NCBI GenBank assembly: GCA_964440915.1
Contig: CAYTTV010000002.1
Span: forward strand, 1 to 64,000
Direction: 5' to 3'
DNA length: 64,000 bases
Origin: CAMPJM01 sp964440915
GTDB lineage: Bacteria; Bacteroidota; Bacteroidia; Cytophagales; Cyclobacteriaceae
Part shown: piece by piece, positions 26,454 to 35,545 of the stretch
Layout of the letters: every line of letters starts with the position of its first letter
Position numbering within the stretch: position 1 is the first letter of the stretch
The notes under the pieces: generated by a model
Databases searched by the model: none
Seen by the model: the letters and a program-made list of their open reading frames with translations, nothing else
What the model was told of the DNA's origin: nothing
Translations under genes and position numbers: made by a program

Positions 26454-27680
26454 TTAGGCTACTTTTAACTTATTGTACTTCGATTTGTCGAATTTGCTTT
26501 CAGCATAGTCTCTCGAAATGACCAAATGCTCCACATCTTTGCTCGAAGGGAGCTCAAACATGGCATCAGTAATGATGGCCTCACAAATGGAGCGTAGCCC
26601 TCTTGCACCGAGCTTAAACTCTACAGCCTTCTCCACAATATAGTCCAAAGCATCCTCTGAGAACTCAAGCGTTATGTTCTCCATCTCAAAAAGCTTCTTA
26701 TACTGCTTTGTCAAGGCATTTTTAGGAGTTGTCAGTATCTCCCTCAAGATATCTTTGCTCAAGGCATCCAAATGCGTCAGTACCGGCAATCGGCCAATGA
26801 GCTCAGGAATTAACCCAAATGTTTTAAGATCCTGAGCCGTAATGTATTGTAATAGATGATCTTCGTCAATGCGGTGCGTGAATTTATCTTTTGGACTAAA
26901 GCCCAACGGCATCGTATTCAATCTGTTGGCAATAGCCCTTGAGATTCCGTCAAAGGCTCCACCGCAAATAAAAAGGATGTTCTCCGTATTCACGCTGATC
27001 ATCTTTTGGTCGGGATGTTTCCTGCCACCCTGAGGCGGCACATTTACAGTTGTGCCTTCCAGCAATTTTAGCAATGCTTGCTGTACACCCTCGCCGCTAA
27101 CATCCCGCGTAATAGAAGGGTTGTCAGATTTTCTGGCAATCTTGTCAAGTTCATCTATATACACAATGCCCCGTTCGGCTGCTTCCACATCATAATTGGC
27201 CGCTTGCAGCAGGCGTGTAAGGATACTTTCCACATCTTCCCCTACATAGCCAGCTTCTGTCAGCACGGTAGCATCTGCTATACAAAATGGCACCTGAAGG
27301 ATTTTGGCCAATGTTCGGGCCAAATAAGTTTTACCGGTTCCCGTTTCGCCCACCATGATGATGTTGGACTTTTCTATGGTTATGTCCTCGTCGACCTTTT
27401 TCTGCATCAACCTTTTGTAATGGTTATAAACCGCTACAGAAATCACCTTTTTGGCTTCATCCTGACCCACCACAAACTGATCCAGATATTTTTTCATATC
27501 AATCGGCTTGATCAGGTTAAACTTTGGGGCAGTTTGCTTTTGTTTGGTCTTGATCTCTTCAGAAAGAATCTGTTGTGCCTGAGATATACACTTATCACAA
27601 ATGTGGGCATTTATCCCAGAGATCATCAAATCAACATCCTTCTTGTTTCTGCCACAAAATGAGCAAGTTACTTGAGCCAT
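26454..27680 (-). CDS. clpX: ATP-dependent Clp protease ATP-binding subunit ClpX
   Basis: 408 residues. The N-terminal zinc-binding domain has C6, C9, C28 and C31 (CSFCG, CDKC). The AAA+ core shows Walker A GETGTGKT near residue 113, Walker B IVYIDELDKIA, the RKH-type pore segment GGRKHPDQ and sensor II LGARGLRS. It unfolds substrates and feeds them to ClpP in the cytoplasm. clpP lies 72 bases upstream on the same strand, giving the usual clpP-clpX order. Its stop is 8 bases from the convergent lpxB stop. Confidence 0.97.
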   Translation of the reverse strand: MAQVTCSFCGRNKKDVDLMISGINAHICDKCISQAQQILSEEIKTKQKQTAPKFNLIKPIDMKKYLDQFVVGQDEAKKVISVAVYNHYKRLMQKKVDEDITIEKSNIIMVGETGTGKTYLARTLAKILQVPFCIADATVLTEAGYVGEDVESILTRLLQAANYDVEAAERGIVYIDELDKIARKSDNPSITRDVSGEGVQQALLKLLEGTTVNVPPQGGRKHPDQKMISVNTENILFICGGAFDGISRAIANRLNTMPLGFSPKDKFTHRIDEDHLLQYITAQDLKTFGLIPELIGRLPVLTHLDALSKDILREILTTPKNALTKQYKKLFEMENITLEFSEDALDYIVEKAVEFKLGARGLRSICEAIITDAMFELPSSKDVEHLVISRDYAESKFDKSKYNKLKVA

Positions 27681-27752
27681 TATCCTTGTCCTTTAATTTA
27701 AAATGTACCTATTTCATTAATAGGTACATTGTTTAATTAGTTCATTGGTACC

Positions 27753-28427
27753 TTAACTTTTCTTTCTCTCCAGTACCTCATCTATGAGGCCATATTCTTT
27801 GGCTTCGACAGCGCGCATCCAGTAGTCTCTGTCAGAGTCCCGCTCGATTTCCTCAAATGACCTGCCGCTATGCTTTGCCATAATATCGTACAACTCCTTT
27901 CTCAGCGACATGATCAGCTTAAGTGAGATTTCCATATCCTTCGACTGTCCTTGCATTCCGCCAGAAGGCTGGTGAATCATCACCCTGCTGTGCGGAAGTG
28001 CAGACCTTTTCTTTTCAGCGCCCCCACAAAGCAGCACAGCACCCATTGAAGCAGCAAGACCTGTACAAATCGTCGCCACGTCAGGGTTGATATATTGCAT
28101 GGTATCATATATACCCAAACCAGCCGTTACGGAACCCCCAGGGCTGTTGATATAGAGCAAAACATCCTTTTTGGCATCCACAGATTCCAAAAACAACAAT
28201 TGAGCTGTGATGATATTGGCAATGTTGTCGTCTACGCCCATGCCCAGAAAAATGATCCTGTCCATGATCAGCCTAGAAAAAACATCGATTTCTCTAAAGT
28301 TGGTGGGTCTTTCTTCAATTACTGATCGGGTCATGTTTTCTACCCGAGTCACATAACTGTCAAAAGCACTGCCACTTATTCCTTGCCCTTTCACGGCAAA
28401 ACTTCTGAATTCGTTCTTATCGATCAT
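27753..28427 (-). CDS. clpP: ATP-dependent Clp protease proteolytic subunit ClpP
   Basis: 224 residues. Catalytic triad: S127 in GLAASMGAVL, H152 in MIHQPSGG and an Asp near 201 in DSDRDYWM. The oxyanion-hole segment NSPGGSVTAG precedes. It forms the tetradecameric peptidase chamber that works with ClpX, encoded just downstream. A -7-like element (TAACTTTG on the minus strand) lies at 28516-28523. Confidence 0.97.
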   Translation of the reverse strand: MIDKNEFRSFAVKGQGISGSAFDSYVTRVENMTRSVIEERPTNFREIDVFSRLIMDRIIFLGMGVDDNIANIITAQLLFLESVDAKKDVLLYINSPGGSVTAGLGIYDTMQYINPDVATICTGLAASMGAVLLCGGAEKKRSALPHSRVMIHQPSGGMQGQSKDMEISLKLIMSLRKELYDIMAKHSGRSFEEIERDSDRDYWMRAVEAKEYGLIDEVLERKKS

Positions 28428-29080
28428 GTTTTATAGTTTAGAGGTTAACCTTATAACTTTATGATTTTTGCCTGAAAAAATAACGATTAATTTCCAATTG
28501 GAAAATTAACCCGCACAAAGTTACAAAAGTATTATTAACAGTGGTTTGTTTTTAGTTGTTTTCCAAGCTACTACCTAGCCCTGTCAACCAATAGGCACCA
28601 CTCACCTTTGCTTGCAAATTGTTTGCTAAACCATACAAGTACTGCCGTATTGGCAGTATGTTTTGAAATATTGGGGCGGTGGCCGAGCTATCCGCTTCTA
28701 CTCCGACCAGCCACATAGATTTTTTGAGCCTAGCCATAGGCTTTATTATTTGAGGTATTTCTAACGAAGCCCACCCATGTCGGGGTAGCGCTTCTATCTC
28801 TACCGCTCCTGCGCTAGCCCAAAGGTAAGCGGAAAGTTCAAAGCTATTATCATAGAGGGTGGAATTGCAATATCTCTAGGGTCTAAAAGGAAGATTCAAA
28901 GCTCACTAAAACGTCCTTCCAAAAAACCGACGATAGAAGGTTTATTTGATATCCCCAGGTCATACAACAAAAATGGATAAACACTCATGCTCACACAAGC
29001 ACCATCTAATGCTTAACTTTTATTGATGCCGCCCTCAGAGATATTAATCCCAAACGCCCATAAAAACCTGAAATAAGCCC
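28428..29080. other. Gene-free stretch between clpP and tig
   Basis: About 650 bases with frequent stops in all frames. The clpP -7-like element TAACTTTG (28516-28523, minus) is the only signal I can name. A 61-codon frame on the minus strand at 28552-28737 has no recognisable features and I do not call it. The stretch could be a decayed gene, but I found no protein family in it. Confidence 0.4.
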
Positions 29081-29082
29081 AT

Positions 29083-29106
29083 AAAAAAAGCCCTTTTCAG
29101 GGCTTT
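29083..29106 (-). terminator. Terminator of tig
   Basis: On the minus strand AAAGCCC and GGGCTTT form a 7-bp stem with a 6-base loop, followed by more T, giving an unbroken run of seven T. It lies just after the trigger factor stop at 29113. Confidence 0.85.
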
Positions 29107-29112
29107 CTCAAC

Positions 29113-30447
29113 TTATTGCTTTACTACTATATCTTTAAATTCCTCCACATCCACTTCCTTTTCTTCGATTTCTGCCTTTTCACGGACGAGATCAAAAACT
29201 TTCTCTGCTTTTACTTGACTAAACATGCGCATATAATTGTCACCTTTGTCTGATTGGAGATAGTTCTGTACAAAAGCATCCAGGTTATCGCCCAACTGCG
29301 CCAAAAGGCCAGAGGAACCTAGCTGCTCCGAAATCACTTCTTTTGCCTTAGCCTCGATGTCGCTATTCTCCACTTTTATTTCGTTGTCGTCGCCAATCCT
29401 GTTTTGGATCAATGTCCATTTCATTTCCTTGGCGTAAGCATCATATTCTTTGGCAATATCCTCTTCTGTAATTTTTCCTTCGTTAGAGGTCAGCAACCAT
29501 CTTTTTAAGAACTCATCTGGTAGGTTGATTTCTGTGTTTTCCAGCAAGGTGTCCTGAATAGTCTTGTTAAAATAAAGCTCGGTTTCCCGTTTGTAATTTT
29601 CGGAAATGGTTTCTTTTACTTTATCTCTGAACGCTTCTTCTGAATCTACTGCTTCTGGTCCAAATATTTTATCAAAAAACTCTTGGTCCAAGTCAGCAGG
29701 CTCTTGCCTGTTTACATTGATTACCTCTAATTCAAATTCACCTTCAAGGGTTTCGGCTGCGGCATTATCTATATTAAGGGCTTCCGCAATAGTAGCCGTG
29801 TCTTTAAAAGTCTTCTTAACGTCAAAGGTCACTTTGTCACCTTTTGCTAGACCAATGAATTGCTTGCGCTCCTTTTCTTCGATTAAGTTCAGTGGGATGG
29901 AAACTTTGTCATTATATTCTCCAGCGCTTTGGGCCACTTGTCCATATAAGAAATCGCCATCTTCGCTTTTCTCTGGATTGGTCATTTTTCCGTATTGTTT
30001 TTGAAGGTCAGCTATGGTGTCTTGAACAGCCTTATCATCCACCTTTATATTGTAGCGGATCAATTTCTTGCCTTCTAAAGAGTACTGGAACTCATCGACC
30101 AAACCGATCTCATACTGGAACTCAAAATCTTTCTGGTTCTCCCAGTCTATTTTGTCAGCGCTCTCAATATTAGGGAGAGGCTCGCCCAATATTTGAACTT
30201 TGTTGTCACGGATATAGTCGTTAACAGCCTGTGATAAGATGTCGTTGATCTCGTCGATCATGATGGACTTACCATACATTTTTTGGATCAATGCAGGAGG
30301 GACTTTCCCCGGTCTAAAGCCTTTTATTTGTGCTTTTTTGCTGTACTCCTTAAGTTTTTCTCGAACTTTAGGTTGATAATCAGCTTCCGTTAATGTAATT
30401 TTAATGGAAGCCTCAGTAGGGTTCTTTTTTTCTAAGGTAATGTCCAA
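29113..30447 (-). CDS. tig: Trigger factor (ribosome-associated chaperone), TTG start
   Basis: 444 residues. N-terminal ribosome-binding domain with the signature GFRPGKVP near residue 43 (KGFRPGKVPPALI), a PPIase-like middle domain (~150-245) and a helical C-terminal chaperone domain. It binds at the ribosome exit tunnel and also has peptidyl-prolyl isomerase activity. The start is a TTG at 30447: the protein then begins MDITLEKKN, as expected for the family, and there is no in-frame ATG or GTG between it and the upstream in-frame stop. It follows tRNA-Leu and its terminator on the same strand. Confidence 0.93.
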   Translation of the reverse strand: MDITLEKKNPTEASIKITLTEADYQPKVREKLKEYSKKAQIKGFRPGKVPPALIQKMYGKSIMIDEINDILSQAVNDYIRDNKVQILGEPLPNIESADKIDWENQKDFEFQYEIGLVDEFQYSLEGKKLIRYNIKVDDKAVQDTIADLQKQYGKMTNPEKSEDGDFLYGQVAQSAGEYNDKVSIPLNLIEEKERKQFIGLAKGDKVTFDVKKTFKDTATIAEALNIDNAAAETLEGEFELEVINVNRQEPADLDQEFFDKIFGPEAVDSEEAFRDKVKETISENYKRETELYFNKTIQDTLLENTEINLPDEFLKRWLLTSNEGKITEEDIAKEYDAYAKEMKWTLIQNRIGDDNEIKVENSDIEAKAKEVISEQLGSSGLLAQLGDNLDAFVQNYLQSDKGDNYMRMFSQVKAEKVFDLVREKAEIEEKEVDVEEFKDIVVKQ

Positions 30448-30483
30448 CGCTACAAAATTTAAAAATGATGAACTGTGTTAAAT

Positions 30484-30532
30484 TAAAAACCCCCAATCAG
30501 TCCCTTTTGATGATTGGAACGTGACAGGGGGT
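30484..30532 (-). terminator. Terminator between tRNA-Leu and tig
   Basis: On the minus strand CCAATCA pairs with TGATTGG (7 bp, 11-base loop) and runs into GGGTTTTTAATT. An alternative outer pairing, CCCCC with GGGGG (30490-30494 and 30527-30531), shares bases with this stem. It starts 9 bases after the tRNA 3' end. Confidence 0.65.
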
Positions 30533-30540
30533 GCATGAGT

Positions 30541-30621
30541 GCGGATGGAGGGAGTCGAACCCACACGCCGCGAGGCGCTAGATCCTAAGTCTAGTGCGTC
30601 TACCAATTTCGCCACATCCGC
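30541..30621 (-). tRNA. tRNA-Leu (anticodon UAG)
   Basis: 81 bases. The acceptor stem GCGGATG pairs with CATCCGC, the anticodon arm reads CTAGA-CTTAGGA-TCTAG giving anticodon TAG (reads CUN leucine codons), a class II variable arm follows, and the T-arm carries GGGTTCGACTCCC. CCA is not encoded. Confidence 0.97.
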
Positions 30622-30718
30622 TTAATTTAAGTGCTGGGGAGTAGAAGGCGAGCGACATTCACTGCATGAAAGAGAGAATGTTCAAACCAACTTGGCCACA
30701 TTGCTTAAAATTGAAGTG

Positions 30719-30748
30719 CAAAGGTAAATGATTATTCTAAAACAACAA
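30719..30748 (-). promoter_or_regulatory. Predicted promoter of tRNA-Leu (full -33/-7 match)
   Basis: On the minus strand: TTG at 30748-30746, a spacer of exactly 19 bases, then TACCTTTG at 30726-30719. This fits the Bacteroidota consensus TTG-N19-TAnnTTTG. The tRNA 5' end is about 98 bases downstream. Confidence 0.7.
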
Positions 30749-31153
30749 TATGTTTAAAGAATTTTTTTACATAATAATACCGTTGTGTTAATTAGGGCAA
30801 GTGTCCTTTATAGAAGAGAAGAGGCCATAAATGGTTAACCTTGATTATACGTATATGTGTTTCGTCATTTTTTTAATCACAAAACTATTGAACAGGCGTT
30901 GTACAAAACTGACTTTTTAAAAAGGCTTTTTATTATGCCGGTTTTTATTAACTTTCTATTGTTTGCCGGAATTTGAAATACCTTAAGCTTTTGCTTTTTT
31001 TTTATTTTGTAGCATCTTGCCAAATACACATTTTTCTAAACTGATACTATGATCTATAGAATAATTAGGTAGGACATTCTCGTAAATAGCACACGGAGGT
31101 TAAAGATATGAATGATCTAAAATTGTATTTAATGTTTTTTTGTTGAGCGCAGT
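30749..31153. other. Gene-free spacer upstream of the RelA/SpoT gene
   Basis: About 405 AT-rich bases between the tRNA promoter and the RelA/SpoT start. It must contain the RelA/SpoT promoter, but I could not place a full -33/-7 pair. No small coding frame convinced me. Confidence 0.35.
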
Positions 31154-33379
31154 ATGGTAACAATCGATATTGAAGAAGAAAGACGGGAAATTCTCAGAAA
31201 ATACAGGAAGTTATTAAGGCATGCCAAACCTTTTCTAAAAGATGGCGATGCAAAATTGATAAAAAAGGCATTTAATACCTCTATGGAAGCGCATAAAGAA
31301 ATGCGCAGGAAGTCGGGCGAGCCTTATATCTTTCATCCTTTGGCGGTAGCCCAAATTGCCATTGATGAAATTGGGCTAGGTACCACTTCTATCGTTTCGG
31401 CGCTGTTGCATGATGTAGTAGAAGATACTGAGCTGGAAATTGAGGACATCCATCGGGAGTTTGGCCCAAAAGTGGCCCAGATTATTGATGGCCTAACCAA
31501 AATATCTGGGGTTTTTGAGCACGGAAGTTCACAGCAAGCAGAGAACTTCAGAAAGATGCTGCTCACACTTTCAGAAGATGTACGCGTAATATTGATTAAG
31601 CTGGCAGACAGGCTGCACAATATGCGCACCTTGGATGGCATGCCCCAAAACAAACAGTTGAAAATAGCCTCTGAAACGATCTATCTCTATGCCCCTTTGG
31701 CGCATCGTTTAGGGCTTTACGCGATTAAATCGGAGCTAGAAGACCTGTACCTAAAGTTTACAGAGCCACAGACTTATCGCGAATTGGCGGCCAAGATAAG
31801 TGCCACCAAAGCTGCCAGAAATAAATTCATCAAAAACTTTGTTGCGCCCTTACAAAAGGAGCTATCCAAGCATGACTTCAATTTTCAAATAAAGGGTCGA
31901 CCCAAGTCCATCTATTCGATCTATACGAAGATGCGTAAACAGAATATCCCTTTCGAGGAAGTATATGACCTGTTTGCCGTAAGAATCATATTAGACACGA
32001 GCTTGGAGTCAGAGAAGGCGGACTGTTGGCAAGTGTATTCCATTGTCACAGATTATTATAAGCCCAACCCAGACAGGCTCAGAGACTGGATAAGCACCTC
32101 CAAAGCAAATGGGTATGAGTCATTGCATACAACTGTCATGAGCAACTCAGGACAGTGGGTCGAGGTTCAGATCAGGTCTAAGCGGATGGATGAGATTGCT
32201 GAAAAAGGCTATGCCGCACACTGGAAGTATAAAGATAAAGTGACAGGAAGTGCCCATCGATCAGGTTTAGAGCAGTGGATTGGCCGGGTGAGAGACATGC
32301 TGGAGCAAAATGACTCCAGTGCCATAGAGTTTGTAGACGATTTCCGTTCCAACCTGTTCAATGATGAGGTGTTTGTATTTACGCCTAAAGGAGAGCTTAA
32401 AACGCTCCCTTTTGGTGCTACTGCATTAGATTTTGCTTTTGAGATCCATACAGAAATAGGGGCTACTTGCTTGGGGGCAAAGGTAAACCAGCGATTGGTA
32501 CCCCTAAACTATGTTTTGAAAAATGGTGATCAAGTAGAGATCCTCACATCCAAGAAGCAAAGACCGAGTGAAGACTGGCTACGTTTTGTGGTAACTTCTA
32601 AAGCAAGATCCAAAATAAAGGATGTGCTGAAGGAGGAGAAAAAAGCCGCAGCTTCAATAGGCAGAGAAATAGTAGAGAGAAAGCTTGGCCAAATGAAGCT
32701 ACACCTCAACAACGAAACGATCAACCAGCTTAGGGCCTATTTTGATGAAAAGACACCGCTGGATTTCTTCTATAAGGTGGGAAAGGGCCAGATCGATTCC
32801 AAGGATATCAAAAAATTCAGAGATGTCCGTTCTAAGGTAGAAGGGACTGCCAAGGAGTTTATATCAGATGCAAAATCCTTCGAAAAGGAAATATCCAAAG
32901 TCTCTGGGGTCAATAGAGATATGCTCCTAATAGGGGAAGATATGGACGTGATTGAGTACAAGCTGGCCAAATGTTGCAACCCCATTCCTGGCGACGAGGT
33001 TTTTGGTTTTGTAACAGTGAATGAAGGGATTAAAGTACATAGAAACTCATGCCCTAATGCCATGGAACTGCTTTCCAACTATGGATACAGGGTTGTGAAA
33101 GCCAAGTGGACTTCTCAGCAAGAGCTAGCATTTCTTGCTGGTCTTAAGGTAATCGGCACCGATAGGGTAGGGCTTATCAATGACGTTACAAAAATCATTT
33201 CCAGCGAACTTAAGGTAAATATGCGCTCTATGACTATGGCAACAGAAGATGGCATCTTTGAGGGAAGTATAATGCTCTTTGTAAATGACACCTCTCATCT
33301 CAATACCCTGATTCAACGGCTGGAAAAAGTAAATGGCGTAGTGCAGGTGAGTCGTTATGATTCTAATAAAATATCCTGA
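31154..33379 (+). CDS. spoT: Bifunctional (p)ppGpp synthetase/hydrolase (RelA/SpoT)
   Basis: 741 residues with the full long-RSH layout. HD hydrolase domain: H61 in IFHPLAVA and H86-D87 in ALLHDVVEDTEL. Synthetase domain (~230-370): GRPKSIYSIYTKM, DLFAVRI and VEVQIRSKRMDEIAEKGYA. TGS domain near 400-460 (VFTPKGELKTLPFGATALDF), a zinc-finger-like region KLAKCCNPIPGDEVFGF with HRNSCPN, and a C-terminal ACT domain. Both active sites look intact, so it can probably make and degrade the alarmone. It is convergent with ade, with 12 bases between stops. Confidence 0.95.
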   Translation: MVTIDIEEERREILRKYRKLLRHAKPFLKDGDAKLIKKAFNTSMEAHKEMRRKSGEPYIFHPLAVAQIAIDEIGLGTTSIVSALLHDVVEDTELEIEDIHREFGPKVAQIIDGLTKISGVFEHGSSQQAENFRKMLLTLSEDVRVILIKLADRLHNMRTLDGMPQNKQLKIASETIYLYAPLAHRLGLYAIKSELEDLYLKFTEPQTYRELAAKISATKAARNKFIKNFVAPLQKELSKHDFNFQIKGRPKSIYSIYTKMRKQNIPFEEVYDLFAVRIILDTSLESEKADCWQVYSIVTDYYKPNPDRLRDWISTSKANGYESLHTTVMSNSGQWVEVQIRSKRMDEIAEKGYAAHWKYKDKVTGSAHRSGLEQWIGRVRDMLEQNDSSAIEFVDDFRSNLFNDEVFVFTPKGELKTLPFGATALDFAFEIHTEIGATCLGAKVNQRLVPLNYVLKNGDQVEILTSKKQRPSEDWLRFVVTSKARSKIKDVLKEEKKAAASIGREIVERKLGQMKLHLNNETINQLRAYFDEKTPLDFFYKVGKGQIDSKDIKKFRDVRSKVEGTAKEFISDAKSFEKEISKVSGVNRDMLLIGEDMDVIEYKLAKCCNPIPGDEVFGFVTVNEGIKVHRNSCPNAMELLSNYGYRVVKAKWTSQQELAFLAGLKVIGTDRVGLINDVTKIISSELKVNMRSMTMATEDGIFEGSIMLFVNDTSHLNTLIQRLEKVNGVVQVSRYDSNKIS

Positions 33380-33391
33380 TGCAGGAAGTGA

Positions 33392-35026
33392 TTAGATCAA
33401 GGCATTTGTAAATTCAAATTTATCTCCATCAAAAAGCCCCTTGTCGCTCAGTTTTAGAGATGGAATGACCAACAAGGCCATGAAAGATAATGTCATGAAG
33501 GGGGCTTTTAGGGAGGAGCCTAACTCCTTGGCCATTTTGTCTATCTGTGCATATGCATGTGCTACAATGTGGGCGTCCTCTGCTGACATAATTCCCGCCA
33601 CAGGGAGTGGAAGGAGCGAAATGTTCTGATCATCAACAGCACAAATACCTCCCTTTTGTTCGATCAAAGCATTGGTAGCCTTGCTCATGAGTTCATCGCT
33701 TGTCCCTACTACTATTATATTGTGCGAATCGTGCGCCACAGATGAGGCAATAGCACCATTTTTGAGACCAAAACCTTTAATAAATGCAACCGAAGGCGCC
33801 GTGTTGACATAGCGGTTTACCACAGCCATTTTCAAGATGTCCCTCTTGGGGTCGCTTATAACCAAGCCGTTTTTTATGGTAGCGGCTTCAATTACAGAAG
33901 TGGTGATGAGTTGGCCATCAGCAGGAAGGATGACCTTAATATTTATCTTATCATCGGCATGGACGACGAAATCTTTTGGAGTTTTAGGAGTGCAATGAAA
34001 ATTGTTGATAGGGTCACTTTTTATATATGCAATATTTGAAGTGCCTTTTTCGGCAACGAGTTCGCCGTTGATATAAGTTTGTAGTACGTCGAAGTCATGA
34101 AGGTCTTTGACAACTATGAAGTCAGCAGGGTCACCTACTCGAAGTTGTCCCACTTCGATATTATAATGGGCAATTGGATTTATGCAAGCTGCTTGCAGTA
34201 CATTAAACAAATCTACGCCCTTTGCCACTGCCCTTTTCACCACCTGGTTGATGTGTCCTTCCATTAGTTCGTCGGGGTGCTTGTCGTCAGAGCACAACAT
34301 AACTTTATCGGGAAACTCATCTATAATGGGGTATAATGCTTCAAAGTTCTTTGCAGCACTGCCTTCCCTTATGATTATCTTCATGCCATACGCCAACTTT
34401 TCCTGTGCCTCTTCCAGTGTAAAGCATTCGTGGTCTGTGTGAATGCCTGCAGCAGCATATCGTTTGGCTTGCTCGCCCCGAAGGCCTGGTGCGTGACCAT
34501 CTACGGGTTTGTGATTTCTTTGAGCAATATTGATTTTAGATGTTACTTCTTGATCTTGATTTAGCACCCCAGGCCAATTCATCATTTCCGATAGATAATA
34601 GATGTCTTTTTCTTGGAGCAGGGTATCGGTTTCTTCTACAGAAATTCTACCGCCTGCAGTTTCAAAAGGAGTGGCAGGCACGCAGGAAGGAGCACCGAAG
34701 AAAAATTTAAAATTCACCTGCTTTCCGTTGTCCACCATGTACCGCACGCCTTCAATGCCCATCACATTGGCTATCTCATGAGGATCGGAAACAGTAGCAA
34801 CAGTACCATGGACAACAGCTGCCCGAGCAAATACCGCAGGCACTAACATAGAACTTTCGATATGTATATGGGCATCAATAAATCCGGGAAGTAAATAATG
34901 CCCCCCGTTTTCTGCTGTTTTCTGGATGGATGCGATCCGATTGTTCTTTATGGTGATTTTAGCTGGATAGATGGTTTTGCGGAAGATATCTACATATTGA
35001 CCGACAATGATGTTTTCTAGTGACAT
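33392..35026 (-). CDS. ade: Adenine deaminase
   Basis: 544 residues, amidohydrolase superfamily. Metal-binding and family blocks are visible: GFIDAHIHIESSMLVP near residue 47, DPHEIANVMG, DGHAPGL, TDHECFTLEEA and LCSDDKHPDEL. It converts adenine to hypoxanthine plus ammonia in purine salvage. Length is that of the bacterial Ade family. It is alone on its strand and ends against the RelA/SpoT gene. Confidence 0.94.
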   Translation of the reverse strand: MSLENIIVGQYVDIFRKTIYPAKITIKNNRIASIQKTAENGGHYLLPGFIDAHIHIESSMLVPAVFARAAVVHGTVATVSDPHEIANVMGIEGVRYMVDNGKQVNFKFFFGAPSCVPATPFETAGGRISVEETDTLLQEKDIYYLSEMMNWPGVLNQDQEVTSKINIAQRNHKPVDGHAPGLRGEQAKRYAAAGIHTDHECFTLEEAQEKLAYGMKIIIREGSAAKNFEALYPIIDEFPDKVMLCSDDKHPDELMEGHINQVVKRAVAKGVDLFNVLQAACINPIAHYNIEVGQLRVGDPADFIVVKDLHDFDVLQTYINGELVAEKGTSNIAYIKSDPINNFHCTPKTPKDFVVHADDKINIKVILPADGQLITTSVIEAATIKNGLVISDPKRDILKMAVVNRYVNTAPSVAFIKGFGLKNGAIASSVAHDSHNIIVVGTSDELMSKATNALIEQKGGICAVDDQNISLLPLPVAGIMSAEDAHIVAHAYAQIDKMAKELGSSLKAPFMTLSFMALLVIPSLKLSDKGLFDGDKFEFTNALI

Positions 35027-35324
35027 AGTGGATTGTTTGGCGTTGAGATGAAATATCGACGATAAGCGTATTTTTTTATCATCACTTCTATATGGTAAAA
35101 GTCAAGTTTGGGTGCCTATTTAAAAAGACTCCTAAAATTATAATATTATGGAAACTATCAATGGGTTATAACATGTTTTACAAATGTTCCATCTTTTCGG
35201 TGCGTTTCTCGATAGAAAAGCCTATCCTTAATTCTGGAGATGTGATGTTGGATAATTAAAAAGAAAATATTTCATGTTGCCAAGTATTGAACACATATAT
35301 TTATAAAAAAAGAAAGCTATTGAC

Positions 35325-35459
35325 ATGTTAGTAAAAAGAAATATCAAATTCCTGATGTTATTGATTTTGGCAGCGAGTTTGTGTCTTCAAAGCTGCAAAA
35401 CGAGCGAGAAGAGGCCGGGTAAAATTCCTAAAAGAGGTGCAATTCCCTGCCCTTGTTAG
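35325..35459 (+). CDS. Tiny lipoprotein (44 residues)
   Basis: ATG at 35325, stop TAG at 35457-35459. The sequence has a basic start (MLVKRNIKF), a hydrophobic core (LMLLILAASLCL) and a lipobox LQSC with cysteine at residue 24, so it is a predicted lipoprotein of only 21 mature residues. The mature part is basic with two lysine/arginine patches and ends IPCPC, a Cys-Pro-Cys tail. Its hydrophobicity, lipobox and tail argue for a real gene despite its size. It lies 86 bases before cmk on the same strand. I know no function; similar micro-lipoproteins occur in Bacteroidota. Confidence 0.65.
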   Translation: MLVKRNIKFLMLLILAASLCLQSCKTSEKRPGKIPKRGAIPCPC

Positions 35460-35498
35460 TATTATGGGTTAAACACAGCAAAAATGAAAGCATGTTGC

Positions 35499-35506
35499 TA
35501 TATTTG
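35499..35506 (+). promoter_or_regulatory. Possible -7 element of cmk-ispH
   Basis: TATATTTG matches TAnnTTTG, 39 bases upstream of the cmk ATG. No TTG at the proper -33 distance. Confidence 0.4.
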
Positions 35507-35545
35507 CGTAGCCTTTGATAAAGCAGTCAAAGCTATGCTTCATCT

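Noticed and set aside
27078..27662. Long plus-strand frame of 194 codons
   Set aside because: Lies antisense to clpX, whose motifs are unambiguous; shadow frame.
28552..28737. 61-codon minus-strand frame between clpP and tig
   Set aside because: No family features, no signal or membrane pattern, and odd composition; likely a chance frame.
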